Source of the DNA: Heliopora coerulea
Lineage: Eukaryota > Cnidaria > Anthozoa > Scleralcyonacea > Helioporidae
DNA: 64,000 nucleotides
NCBI GenBank assembly: GCA_030142905.1
Contig: JASJOG010000084.1
Location: 496,001 to 560,000, forward strand
Direction: 5' to 3'
Below the pieces are notes generated by a model. That model saw only the letters and a program-made list of their open reading frames with translations, did not search any database and was not told the origin of the DNA. The translations under genes and the position numbers were made by a program. Of this stretch, positions 39,401-49,376 are shown in pieces (position 1 is the first letter of the stretch; every line of letters starts with the position of its first letter).

Positions 39401-42400
39401 TCAAGAATGATGATATCTACTAACCTACGCTTTGACTTCCATTAAATATACATTTAATGGCAGAACCGTCTAATCCCGCTCCAAACACATCAACTGTACG
39501 TGGTGAACTGGACGTTGTGGGCAGCAGTGAGGGGACCACCATGGATATTGTGGTACACTTGGAGCCATCCCCACCACACTCACCACAGGAATCATTGACC
39601 TTGCCGCTGTTAGGAACGCCGTCACAACCTGCGCATGTGCTGTTGTCGCCATCACATACACCTGAAAAATACGAAAATATTTACAAAATATCAGAAAGTG
39701 CTTTTTTAACCTCATAGCACTACAGCAACACCTGACACGTTCCTTCTTTTTAAGTGATACACTGAAATAACAGCCAAAGAACACTGACCACATGCATCCT
39801 GTCTGTAATCCACTCTCTTTCCAGTCTCCCCTCCGGAGCAAACACCACACGAGTCAAAAACTGCTGTCCCAAAGCAAGTGCCATGACAGTCAGCAAACGG
39901 CGAGTCTCTTCCGGTCCTGTCATTCGCCGGGGGGGTCGTACACGCATTACAGCTGTCATTTCGAGCTCTTCCATTGCAAACGTTGTTGCAGTCTTTTCCG
40001 TGGTCGATACCAAGGCCCGTTGTACCCTGGGAATAATAAATGAGCAAGACTGATGACGTTAACAGAGAGACAAGTGCATAACCCCCACGCCCGAATGATT
40101 CCAAGCTGCTTTTCCGCAAAACTCCCAGTATGGTCTCAGATGGTTTTCGCTCCATAGTTCCCAGAAATAGTTTTCCTTCTTAACTCTTTCCCAGCATTAT
40201 TAATAAACTCTTGTAAATATAGTGTATGTGCTAAATATATGTAACATAAAATAATGTAGGATAACAGCCCCTTGAAAATCAGGTACCAATGTCTCTCGAA
40301 GGGTTACTGTTGTGAAATATTTTTAAATAAGTTAATAATAAAATAATAATTATTAATCTTCTTTTACTCTGGCTTACGTCAGACGATTTTACTTGTGGAC
40401 AGGAGACGTCATGCTGGGAGAGGTTTACGGTTATCAGCTTCGAGGAGTGGAATGTATACGTCAATGTTCATTAGGCAAGAACAAAAAATGATTGTCGACT
40501 CTGTGGCTGGAGGACAGATGAACAAACAGATAGACCGACAGATTGACAAACCATCAGACAGACCGACCAGTGGACCGAAAAACAGAAGGACCAACGGATC
40601 GAACAGACCAACTAACGAACCGAAAAAGAGACTGACAGACTGACTAACTGACCGACAAGCCGATCGACTGCACTGATAAACAGACCGATACAACCGACCA
40701 AACAACAGACCGACCGACCGACGGACCAATCGTCCAACAGACTGACCAACCGTCAGACTGATGGACTGAAAGATTAAAGACCGACCAACGGACCCACCAA
40801 GAGACCGAAAGGATCAATTATCGAACAGATAGATCTACCCACCGACCCACTGACTCAAGAAGTGTGATCAGAACAAACAACAGACCTGTCAGATGATGAA
40901 AAAAAGCAACTCTTCCTTAAAAAAACAACGAACAAACAAAACATCCCATAAAACAGAATAATTTGGGGAATTGCGATGGGGAAGAAGAAAATGTACTGTG
41001 ACGGAAAAACTGTATGGTCAACAAACACGAAGATGGATGATTACTTAGAATAAATGCGTTTGAGAGAACTGTTGAACTATGCTGAAAAAACAATGCTTAC
41101 CAGAACGCACACTCCACAACTGTTCATAACGGCAGTTCCGCAAGGAACGTCTAAAGCAAATAAACATTTAAGCCACCAGGTATTATTGGAATATAAGAAT
41201 AGAAAATTGCACAGGTTTGCATTGTTTGTAGTTGTCTAATAACAACAGAATTGTTTCTAGATTAAATACGATCTGATATGCAACAGAAAAGAAAGTTTTC
41301 GAATTTCAAAGATAGTTGATGTTGCTCACCTTGGCAGTCAGTGATACACACAGGAGGTAGTGTTGGTTCTTCCGTTACAGCCGGGACGTCGGGAGTGGTT
41401 GTTTCAGTCGTGGAAACCGCAGTTGGGGTAGGTGTGGCCGTAGGTGGTGAGGTAGTGGTTGCTTCTGTTGTTTCAGCAAATGAAATAAAATCCATCAGTA
41501 CGCAAAATGTAAGCAAGCAAGTAAACAAACACGCCAATTAATACATGAAATGAACCAATGGATTGACGAACGGGCGAACAGAAAGACCGAGAGACAGTCA
41601 GACAGACAGATAAACAGACGGCAGAGACCCTTAGAGACGTACAGGCAGACATACAGAAAGACCGGAAATGATGAATACTGGGATAGCCAGCCAAGGGGTT
41701 TTGGACGGGAACTGGCACATGGCCATGAATTTACCGAGGGTGTGTGACAGCCAAGCGAGAAGCTCAAGCTTTCTGGGAGGTGCGGGGACATGCCCCCCAG
41801 GACGTTTCTGAAATGGCATTTCCTGCGTTTTAAGAGGAACTTTGCCCAGTTCTGACCTAGCTGACAGTAGCTGTTCCTTAGGAACCCACGCCAGACACTG
41901 TTAGTGAAAATACATGCATTGCTCATCAAGTTTATAGAGTGGGATATCCAATGAAATTAATCATGTCGATGATTGCCCGGTCACGTGCCCGGCCAGGCCT
42001 GGCAATGTCTGCACCACCTGATGATGAAGGGAACTGGTTTGAGGACGGATGAACGCCTGTACGAGCAAACAGACAAACTCAGACGGGGAGAGCATTCGGA
42101 TATTAAGATAACTCTATTTCAGAATCATCCTCAGGATAACATGAAGTGAATATTCCATGAATAAACCTGTACTGCTAAAGTCAACAAGAAGAGGTGACAC
42201 TTCAATGGGATAAAAACCAGAGTACTGTTCCCAGTTGACTGGATAGCTTAATTGACAGAGCAGCGGTCCGAAACACAAAGATGTGAGTTCGAATCCCGCT
42301 CTAGTCAACTGTTCTAGTTGACTTTTGTAGTGTGGGTTAACTCATGAAATATTCTCTAGAAAAAAAATACAGAAAAAAGTTATATAAAACATGAATAGAC

Positions 42401-45400
42401 CCACACAAGACCACTAAGTGAAAGTGGAGAGACATGAATGAGCACCTAAACGAACAAATAAACTGAGAGTGTAACAATCGCGTACACAACATTACTTGAC
42501 ACAGGAAGTATAACTAAGTGTTGAGTTGATTGTCTTAGTAGGTTTGCCAACTTAAACAAAAAACACATTAGTAAATTACTGATTAAAAACACTCACCCAC
42601 AATGGGTTTCGCGAATACCACTTCGAGAATATCACTAACAACATCCGCGAATCCACCATTGGATATTCTCTCTCCCGTGGCGGTAATGTTCAAAAGTTTA
42701 TCAGCCTCTTCTATGATATGCTTAATGTAGCTAGCATTCAGAAACTTTTCAATCTGCGATATCATCTCCGTGATGTTGTTATTTTCCCAGATTCTTTCAA
42801 CCTCGGGTACTATAACAGCCCTCATGTGGTTTGTGTCCAACACGAGTTTTTCAAGATCACGTATGATTTCCGTAAAATTACTGCTTTTCACGATTTCTTC
42901 AACTTGGGGTATTACGTTTGATCTAATGTAATTGGTGTCGACGAGTTTTCCATCGTGGTTTATCAGTTCTGCAAAATTAATACTTTTCAAAATTGATCCA
43001 ATATTGGATACTGTATCCTCGATAAAGCTGAAGCTCAGATATCTTTCAACCTGGGATATTATTTTCGTTACACCAATGTTTTCCAGCATTTTTTCAATAT
43101 CGGACAAAATTTGCATGGTGGGTAAGCGGAGATTCAAGATATTCACCATTTCGAATATTACTTTCGGGATACCAGTTCTTTTCACGAAATTATTAAGCTG
43201 GGGAATTAGTTCCTTGAGATAGCTGAAGCTTAAAATTTCTTCCATCCAAGATATAATCCCAGTAATAGCAGTGCCTTCGAAAATGTTTTCAAGGAGGTGT
43301 ATATTATTCTTGAGATAGCTGACATTGAAATACTTTTCGATCTCGGATACTATTTTGCTGATATTGCTGTGGTCTAAAATTCTTTGAAGTTCTGGTAGCT
43401 TTTCCCGGAAAATAGTGATGTTCAAAAAGGGTTTTAGTTCCGGTACGTGATATGTAACATTACTTTCGTCCCAAAGTTTCTGAAGTTCGTCCAACAGGCC
43501 GCCGCCAAAGACGGTGACGTTAAAAACTTTCTTAATTTCAGCAAATACATTCGTGATATTGTTGTTTACTATCAGTTTTTGCAACTCAGGTAACAATAGG
43601 TCGCTCACGATGCTCATATCCAAAAGATGTTTAACTGCAGCCAAAATTTCTCCAATACTGCTGCTTTTAAAAAGTTGCTCAAGACCAGGGATAAGTTTGT
43701 CACTGATATCGTTAAAGTTAAAATGCTTCAGGATTTGAGTCAAAGCTTTCATTATATCGTTACTTCCCAGCAGTTTCTCAAGTTCGGGGATGAGTTTGCC
43801 ACCGACATCGTTGAGTTTTAAAAATTTTATAATCAAAGACAAAGCTTCTGTGATATCTCTGCTCTTCAGAAGCTTCTCAAATTCACGGATTAACTTGTTG
43901 CTGAAGTCACTAATGTCACTGACGTTCAGAAACTTTAAAATCAAAGCCAAAACCTCTGTCATATTGTTGCTTCCCACGAGCTTTTCCAATTCAGGAATCA
44001 GCTTGTGACTGATATCGGTCATGTTTAAAAATTTTACAATCAAAGTCAAAGCTTCTGTGATATTGTCGCTTTCCAAGAGCCTCTCTAACTCAGGAATCAA
44101 TTTGTGGTTAACATTGCTTATGTTTAAAAATTTTACAATCGAAGCCAAAGTTTCCGTGATATTGTTGCTTTCCAAGAGTTTTCCCAGTTGGGGGATGGAT
44201 TCATCAATAACATCGCTGATGTTGAAAAACTTTACAATCAAATGCAAAGCTCCTGTGATATTGTTCCTTTCTAGGAGTCTCTCCAGTTCAGGGATCATTT
44301 TGGCACGGATTTCGTCAATCTTTAAAAACTTTATAATCAAAGCCACACCTCTTGTGATATTGCTGCTCTCCAAGAGTTTCTGCAATTCAGGCATCATTTT
44401 GGTATTCATAGCGCTGACGTTTAAAAACTTTTTTATCACAGCCAAAGCTTCTGTGACATTGTTGCTTTGCGAGAGTTTGTCCAGCAGAGGAATAATGTGT
44501 CTTCTGATATCACTGATGTTTAAAAAATTCATAGCCAAATCCAGCAATTCCGTGGCACTACTGTTTTCCAAGAGATTCTTCAATTCAGAGATGATTTTAC
44601 CCTTGATGTCGCTAACATTTAAAAGCCTTTTTATCACGACTAAAGCTTCTGAGAAGTTGTTGCTTTTCAAGAGGTTTTGAATTTCGGGTAACAGTTTGCC
44701 ATTTATTCCGCTGACGTTTAAGAACTTTTTAATCGCGGCTGTTGCTTCAGTGATGTCGCTGCTTTCCAAGAATCTATCAAGCTCATGCAACAGCTTGTCA
44801 CTCACGAAGGTGACATTTAAAAACTTCTTAATCTCGGCCACCATTTCCGTAATATTGTTGCTCTCCAAGAATTTATCGAGTTCCGGGATCAGTTTATCGT
44901 TGAAGTTGCTGACGTGTAAAGTACTTTTAATCTCGCGGAATTTCTCGGTGACATTGTTGCTGACAAAGATTTCATCAAGCTTGGGTATTAGTTCGTCGCA
45001 GATGCGGCTGACATTCAAAATGTTTACAATCTCCCTTAGTATTAGTTGGGTAATATTTTTTTCATCCAAAATCTTTTCAGCCACGGGTATCAAGTCCCGG
45101 ATATCATCCACAACGTCTTCAGCAATTCTTTCCAGCACAGGCGGCATCTTGCCAACAAGGTCGGTGACATTCAGGAATTTTTCAAATATTTTTGGCAGTC
45201 CTAGGGAAGCTGAAAATGTACGATTAATGTTACTTAATGGTGCGTTACATATCTTACAAACTCAAAACTTCGTGGTTATCATCAGAAACGAGACGCATTC
45301 ATATTTAACACAGAATCGACTGTGCACGAACCACTACCGCTTACCACAGATTGCAAAAATCTAGAGATTTATTAGCGCCAGTAAAACGTTCACATCGACT

Positions 45401-48400
45401 CACAGGAACATCTTGGTCGACAGAAATGGCTTACGCTATGGACAGTTTCAATTGACAGGCACATTTTAGCCTGCAGACAGTTTGATTGACAATCAGACAC
45501 AATTTAACTTATAGACATGCTCCACGTTAGACAGACACAGAAACGGTTTGATTTGTTGGCACTGACATAAAAATAGATTGCTGTGTTGTCAGTGTTGAAC
45601 GATGTGTAGAAAGCACTGGCCTCTATAATATACCGATAATATATCTAGTATATCTATAATATAACATTGGTATATTGTAGAGGTCAGTGCTAGAAAGCGA
45701 AAAGGATCAGGGAATTGCCGAAATTTACTAGATAAGAAAGAAAAGTTTCATCAAGAACATCACATTTGTAATATAATATAAATATATCGCTTGTGGAACG
45801 TCACCTATTAGTCTCTGATGATGTTACACCAAGCAACAAAACATAAGATTCAATAAAACTTCACAATGCTTATATTCTGTGTATTTTGCTGGGCTATCTT
45901 ATTTTTACTTCGCCTGCGATTTCCGCCTGGCTCATCAATCGCCAAAGTGAAGTTTCCTGCAAAGGCAGTTCGTCGGAGTGAAACGTGGGCCTTTGCTCGA
46001 AACATCAGTTTCCCGTCTAGTAAGTTTCTTCAATTCCCTTACCCCTTTTGGCTTTTTACTGTTTTGCTGCCAGAGGCTTCGCTGAAAAGTTACATGGGTG
46101 ACTGGCGTTTAAAAGTTAACCCTTTCATTTATAGCCGTTCACACACAGAAATGAAAACGAATTATTTTATTATTTTGGTTCTGAACTTTAGGCTTTGTAT
46201 AAACGTTTGAGGAGACCTAAACATGACTTATTCGCGCGTACAAAGTTATACCATAAAAGAAAATGAATTTTTTTTTTTTAAGGAACTTTAATTTGTGTCC
46301 AAAGATGAAACTTTAATCATATTCAAATTTAAAACTAACTTCAGTTTCGGACAATTTGCAGAATGATAAAGGAAGAAATTGAATCTCTTAAAAGTTTATC
46401 CATCACTTTTTTCTGTCCCCTTTCATCATCCGTCTCGTTACCCAGCAACTGACAGGTTGGCTGTCAAAGTACGTTTAATTATTGATGATTGATGCATATT
46501 GCTGTGAGTTAATAATTGATTATTATAACACTTGACTTTGACACGTCAATTTATTTTTTTAAATTCCTAATGCCTGATTGGTGATGTTTCGGACATCTAC
46601 CTGAAGGTGCTCAACTAGGAAAGAATAAAACATCCAAAAAAACGTCACCTTGTTAGCTTGATATTCAAGTTATGAAGAACACAAGACAGAGACAAAGTTA
46701 CGGTGATATTTCGACTCTATTTCAAAGTCATTGCCAAAATTCAACTACATAGCTAAACATGGCTATATTTCTTCACTTTACTGGTAATTATACGCATTTG
46801 TTTTCAATACTTGCCAAAACCTTTCATCCTTTCTCCAATTACATTAAATTGGCGCAGGATCAATGCCAAAATTTAGGAACCGAAAATCTAACTTTTTTAA
46901 TTCTCAGGAAAAGACGTTCTGTTGTTTCTGCGGACTGATTAAACCAATATCTAAGTAACTCACTATTGTAATGGAGTTTATTCACAATTATCGTGTTAAA
47001 TTGTTTTAAGAAGTACTGTAATATCTCTTAGGTTACCCACCTAAAAGGAATGTCAAGTTTCTAACGAGTTATACACCCAATTAAAGGCGGGTCTTTTTAC
47101 ACTCGAAGAAAAAAGAAAATAAGTTTGCCACAAGGAAAGCAAGCGGCAAAAAATAGAATTTATTAACCAATATCGTTAATTCTATGTTTCAAACCCATAT
47201 TAACCAATCTTGCTGCCAGCTATTTTGTTCCGTTTCATCGGGGCCGGAATAGTTTTATAATTTAATTTGGTGAAAACCAACGTTCTTGATTACATATTGA
47301 ACGAGTGTGCGATACGTTCATGGTAGTATTCTCCTATTTCGTACAGATGGAGCGAAGAAAGAGCGAGATTTGTGTGGAAAAAAAAAAATAAAGAAGGACA
47401 ATATTTCTCCATACATAGAGAATGAATAAGCTTAATAAGAAGTTTATCAAACATGGCTTTTGGTTCCTTCTTCGTCATTTTTAGTTTTTTTTTTGTTTTT
47501 TTTTGAGAAAGTACAATTAGGAATTTGCTTAACTTTATTTTCTTAAGTTGTCAGTTGGTTGTGGTTTCTGGTTACTTATTTGTTGTGAGTGATAACTAAT
47601 GTTTCTAGTGGCGAATATTCATTTATGACAAACTTGATTAAATTTATACGTTTTAGCACCTAAAGGATTGGTTGAAAATATTAAACTGTTTCATTGTTTT
47701 GGTGTAAGGTTTACAACTTTCCCCCGTGAATGACTTTGCACGCGATACATTCGTCTTCACCACACCAGTCGGTGAAACCAACACCTTCTATTATAGGCAA
47801 ATCAAAAAACTTGTCTTTGATATCAATGTTATTGGTTTATTTTGACTACAATTATTACAGTCATCATGTGCCATGCGAGATCAAAAAAGAAATGCTTGTG
47901 GCCAAACCAACTTCGAATATTGAATAAAAAAACGAAAGAGTCCAAACTGGAGTATTTAGTTTAAAGTTCAATTTTACTTCAACATTGTTCAGACAGGTTT
48001 TATCTATCGTTTCTGATAAATAAGTTCCGTCTAGCAAAATGTAATACTGAATACCTTCCTTGGTATCTGGAACAATTTTTTGCAAGATTATGTAGCGATG
48101 AACGGTAAGACGAAATAATTTTATGTTCGGTAAAATCCAATTACTTTTAATTTTTTTTGGAAATTAAAACCTGAATACATCGTAGTTAACAAGAAACGTT
48201 TTAACAAGCTATCGCATGGAGTATAACATTTAGCTATGAGAAGATGGCTAAACTTCACAACTGTATAGTTCGCCGGTGTCAAGATTTTTACATTACTGTG
48301 AGAAATTTAGAAATTATAGTTTCGTTTCTCAAAATCAACTTTCATAAACGGCACAAAATGAAACTGCTAAGATTTTAATCCAGACCAACTTTTCGACGTG

Positions 48401-49376
48401 TTCATTGTAATTGGGCCTTAAATTTTATCAAATGAAAACTTCATTGCACTCCAACTCCCTAAAGCCAGTTCTCCTTACTTATAAATTATTTAGCACGAAG
48501 CAATCTTTAAATATTCTTTCTTCCTTTTTGCGAGCTTGTGGGTGAAGTTAATTGAAAATCTATTCAATTTTTACAGTAGAGACGTCGCTTCCAGGATGAT
48601 GATTCGCTAGGGGAAAACTGGGTTTATCGCTCTTCAACCAAAATTTACCGGATCCATTTGTGTTGTGAGGTCGGTAATGACTACGTTTTCAAACCCAAGT
48701 TTCCACTGGAGGTTTCCTTTTTGATGAGACACCGTCAAAAACGTCGGAAACCTAGTTAAATTATATTTACAGTCTTGAAAGATTTTCATTTTAGACTTAA
48801 TAGTATTCTTTTTCTACAGCCACAGCACGATGTAACATGTCCATAACAACCCCGTAGTATTTTGATTCGATGATTTTAATCAACCGCAGAAACCCTGTCT
48901 TCAAATTGCAGCCAAAAATTGTAAGTTGATATTAAAACGAAGAATTAAATGCGATATCATGATTCTGATCATCTGGCACCACATTTTTGAGTTTCAAGGC
49001 AAGCGCTTTTCAACTTGAGGGGGCATGAAATGCAGGATAAACCGGTTTGAGACGGTTGGACACCGTTGTATCTATACTGATCTTCATGTTTAACGAGGAG
49101 CTGCTGAGGTGAATTTGAGGAGAAGCACACTGAAATGTGTAGTTATTAAGATATAAATGAAGCAACATTTCACATTTCATATCTTACCTCCGCCACAGTT
49201 GGTTACCACAGCTAAACAAACAGAAGACAGAAAAAAACATGTAATTTTTGGATGGTCAAAGAATTAATTAAACTCACAATTATTTGCTTTGCCTGTGCAG
49301 ACTTATGTTGACAGTCCTACTTATTTAGACACTTACCTCCGAGGAGCAAAATTCCAATAAAGTAGGGTTGTCTCAT
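27256..49376 (-). CDS. Gene A: REJ/GAIN-GPS-like/SEA single-pass membrane protein with N-terminal 33-residue repeats
   Basis: Complete 21-exon gene, 2,394 residues. Exons in coding order: 49337-49376, 49188-49211, 42597-45209, 41330-41464, 41101-41150, 39789-40026, 39425-39661, 37898-38644, 36995-37201, 36524-36672, 35094-35376, 34493-34727, 34222-34415, 33684-33950, 32748-33113, 31556-31833, 30108-30428, 29390-29651, 28789-28907, 27982-28192, 27256-27464. Every join keeps frame (total 7,185 nt); all introns are GT-AG except one GC-AG. Order of parts: signal peptide, about 24 helical repeats (22-892), Thr/Pro linker, Cys-rich region, IPT/TIG-like, REJ (about 1350-1880), GAIN/GPS-like (about 1880-2210), SEA (2216-2325), transmembrane helix (2338-2362), 32-residue tail. 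REJ plus GPS recalls polycystin-1 and sperm-receptor REJ proteins, but the multi-pass channel part is absent. A cell-surface adhesion or receptor role is inference. A paralogue follows upstream at 54134-64000. Confidence 0.9.
27640..27675. repeat. (TA)n microsatellite in gene A intron 20
   Basis: A short perfect TA run of about 26 bases within the intron between exons 20 and 21. Confidence 0.85.
27982..28907 (-). CDS. Gene A exons 19-20: SEA domain
   Basis: Exons 28789-28907 and 27982-28192 encode about 110 residues: DKVFRVSFVLSEMSW at the start, ILRELSKIY in the middle, FVKVVLQMTFAGSNTNP and then ADGKLGDHSVDVDSI at the end. This is the SEA pattern of membrane mucins and agrins, just outside the membrane. 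The usual GSVVV self-cleavage loop is not recognisable. Confidence 0.75.
28308..28600. repeat. (GAAA)n polypurine tract in gene A intron 19
   Basis: Long imperfect GAAAGAAA/GGAAGGAA tract in the intron that splits the SEA domain. It gives spurious Lys/Arg/Glu-rich and Ser/Phe/Leu-rich frames. Confidence 0.92.
29390..31833 (-). CDS. Gene A exons 16-18: GAIN-like helical part and cysteine-less GPS motif
   Basis: Exons 31556-31833, 30108-30428 and 29390-29651. The first is helical (TVNALLLAVDSTSLDEEKAEP), as in GAIN subdomain A. The next two are beta-rich. Exon 18 has FIAYYYDEYLQKWSSDGM and then THLTSFTPAEED at 2198-2209, the layout of a GPS site (YYD...W..DG...HLTSF) with the scissile HL/T at 2199-2201. 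The four cysteines of a canonical GPS are absent. GAIN domains of adhesion GPCRs and polycystin-1 cut themselves at HL/T; whether this one does is open. The intron after exon 17 has a GC donor (AAG|GCAAGT). Confidence 0.75.
30549..31097. mobile_element. Foldback element with ~115-130-bp inverted arms in gene A intron 16
   Basis: The left arm (about 30549-30680) and right arm (about 30983-31097) are reverse complements over most of their length, sharing GGTTGATAACTGCCATG, AAAGAATTCCAACGTTTCGAG and AAAAAGACTGGAACGATACC. The roughly 300-bp interior has no frame that I recognise. It lies between exons 17 and 16 and carries the GTTTCGAG...CCTTCGTC string also found in the 16-kb palindrome. Confidence 0.82.
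31845..32690. repeat. (GATGAGGATAAG)n minisatellite and GATAAT-rich tail in gene A intron 15
   Basis: GAT-based units (GATGAGGATGAGGATAAGGA) fill 31845-32275, followed by a GATAATGATAAC-rich stretch to about 32690. Asp/Glu/Lys-rich and other frames on both strands are artefacts of the repeat, as the clear exons 15 and 16 flank it. Confidence 0.93.
32748..37201 (-). CDS. Gene A exons 9-15: REJ (receptor for egg jelly) module
   Basis: Residues about 1362-1928. Diagnostic patterns are [21 protein letters not shown] with [67 protein letters not shown] and [18 protein letters not shown] followed by LTLRVNVNDAFGS. These match the REJ domain of polycystin-1 family proteins and sea-urchin sperm REJ proteins: repeated PKD/FN3-like beta units with W-S-x-x-C and NDG turns. 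Exons: 36995-37201, 36524-36672, 35094-35376, 34493-34727, 34222-34415, 33684-33950, 32748-33113. The same seven exons, with the same phases, occur in gene B. Confidence 0.88.
34030..34200. repeat. GAATGGATGGAT/GAGAAAG microsatellite in gene A intron 13
   Basis: Purine-rich simple sequence in the intron between exons 13 and 14. The paralogue has a GGAA-type tract in the same intron (61100-61212). Confidence 0.8.
35377..36523. other. Gene A intron 10, no further features seen
   Basis: An 1,147-bp intron between exons 11 and 10. No repeat or frame of note was recognised. Confidence 0.5.
37833..37880. repeat. (AAAT)n microsatellite in gene A intron 8
   Basis: Perfect AAAT units close to the donor of exon 8. 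Confidence 0.85.
37898..38644 (-). CDS. Gene A exon 8: IPT/TIG-like domains leading into REJ
   Basis: A 747-nt exon, residues about 1113-1361. The first part completes an IPT/TIG-like beta domain begun in exon 7 (VDVFGAGLDGS, then CQCTIPNGINAGTYVFTVKV). A second follows (VTSLQPSEIFTAKPTEVTF, GGSGLTESSTAVCMVNG). The next block (ALINVVFNKDVDRSSLARC) resembles the beta-rich unit that precedes REJ domains. It ends ANPERPVAVIIG, which joins to [16 protein letters not shown], the start of the REJ module. IPT/TIG folds are extracellular immunoglobulin-like units, here assigned by pattern only. Confidence 0.75.
38848..39340. repeat. Degenerate tandem tRNA-derived repeats in gene A intron 7
   Basis: About four to five units of roughly 100 bp repeat. 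Each is built on GAGATGCTCTAACCATGGAGC (reverse complement of a tRNA box A region) followed by TGGTGAGCGAANNTTAC and a TGTGTACAAC-type tail. The best unit lies near 39190-39255. The same arrangement is seen once at 21561-21690. Confidence 0.6.
39425..41150 (-). CDS. Gene A exons 5-7: cysteine-rich DxCGxCxGD repeats
   Basis: Exons 41101-41150 (50 nt), 39789-40026 and 39425-39661 encode repeated short cysteine motifs: MNSCGVCVL, NDSCNAC, FDSCGVCSGGE, DACGVCDGDNSTCAGC and NDSCGECGGDGSKC. The last resembles the CGVCGGDGSSC motif that closes the ADAMTS cysteine-rich domain, and similar strings occur in many extracellular proteins of marine invertebrates and protists. Exon 7 then passes into the first IPT/TIG-like domain (SMVVPSLLP onward). 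The phases chain correctly through the 50-nt micro-exon. Confidence 0.8.
40495..40870. repeat. (GACCGACA)n-type degenerate microsatellite in gene A intron 5
   Basis: ACCGACC/ACAGACCG units with many substitutions between exons 6 and 5. A related CAGACAGA stretch lies at 41570-41660 in the intron between exons 4 and 3. Confidence 0.75.
41330..41464 (-). CDS. Gene A exon 4: Thr/Pro-rich mucin-like linker
   Basis: Forty-five residues dominated by Thr, Pro and Ser (ATTTSPPTATPTPTAVSTTE), ending PPVCITDCQ where the cysteine-rich region begins. Such sequence is usually O-glycosylated and extended. The 5' boundary (ACAACAG|AAG) is the least certain splice site in the gene; the 3' donor is a clear CAAG|GTGAGC. 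Confidence 0.7.
42234..42309 (+). repeat. tRNA-derived 76-nt element in gene A intron 3
   Basis: It opens GTTGACT and closes AGTCAAC (perfect 7-bp pairing), with a box A-like TAGCTTAATTGACAGAGC and a box B-like GAGTTCGAATCCC. Length is that of a tRNA, but the anticodon and T stems are imperfect. It is probably a tRNA pseudogene or SINE head. Confidence 0.5.
42597..45209 (-). CDS. Gene A exon 3: ~24 tandem 33-residue glycosylated helical repeats
   Basis: A single 2,613-nt exon encodes residues 22-892. About 24 units of 33 residues follow the pattern K-L-I-P-E-L-x-K-L-L-x-S, then N-N-I-T-E-A-L, then I-x-K-F-L-N-V-S-D-I. Two positions in most units are N-glycosylation sequons (NIT-like and NVS-like); I count about 32 in the exon. 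Hydrophobic residues are spaced as in two amphipathic helices per unit, so an extended helical solenoid or stalk is likely. One unit is 36 residues long, and the last six are more diverged. I do not recognise the repeat as a named family. The exon is symmetric (phase 1 at both ends), so it could move as a module. Confidence 0.85.
45612..45691. repeat. Short foldback, 23-bp arms
   Basis: AGCACTGGCCTCTATAATAT at the left mirrors ATATTGTAGAGGTCAGTGCT at the right, around a TA-rich centre, in gene A intron 2. Confidence 0.75.
45810..46020. repeat. Solo arm of the foldback family in gene A intron 2
   Basis: TGATGATGTTACACCAAGCAA, TTGCTGGGCTATCTTATTTT and CGCCTGCGATTTCCGCCTGG align, with many changes, to the right arm of the element at 63182-63333. 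It is followed by TGGGCCTTTGCTCGAAAC, a variant of the arm motif seen at 16 kb and 30.6 kb. Confidence 0.5.
46021..49187. other. Remainder of gene A intron 2
   Basis: About 3 kb of AT-rich intron. Short frames on both strands (for example 47290-47478 and 47730-47927) have no domain and no splice context that would improve the gene model, which already joins exon 2 to exon 3 in frame. Confidence 0.5.
49188..49376 (-). CDS. Gene A exons 1-2: signal peptide
   Basis: Exon 1 (49337-49376) encodes MRQPYFIGILLLG and exon 2 (49188-49211, only 24 nt) adds AVVTNCGG. Both donors are phase 1 (GGAG|GTAAG in each). Together they form a short charged N-terminus, hydrophobic core and small-residue end, a typical secretion signal. 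The start was chosen because it is the ATG that gives this signal and because the frame then runs through all later exons. The intron before exon 3 is about 4 kb, the longest in the gene. Confidence 0.8.

Noticed and set aside
39470..40013. Alternative frames over gene A exons 6 and 7
   Set aside because: Only the frame with the cysteine motifs joins its neighbours in phase. The others run across splice sites without domain content.
43514..45364. Long plus-strand ORFs opposite gene A exon 3
   Set aside because: The minus-strand frame is part of a complete spliced gene with signal peptide and conserved sequons. The antisense openness follows from its repetitive codon pattern.
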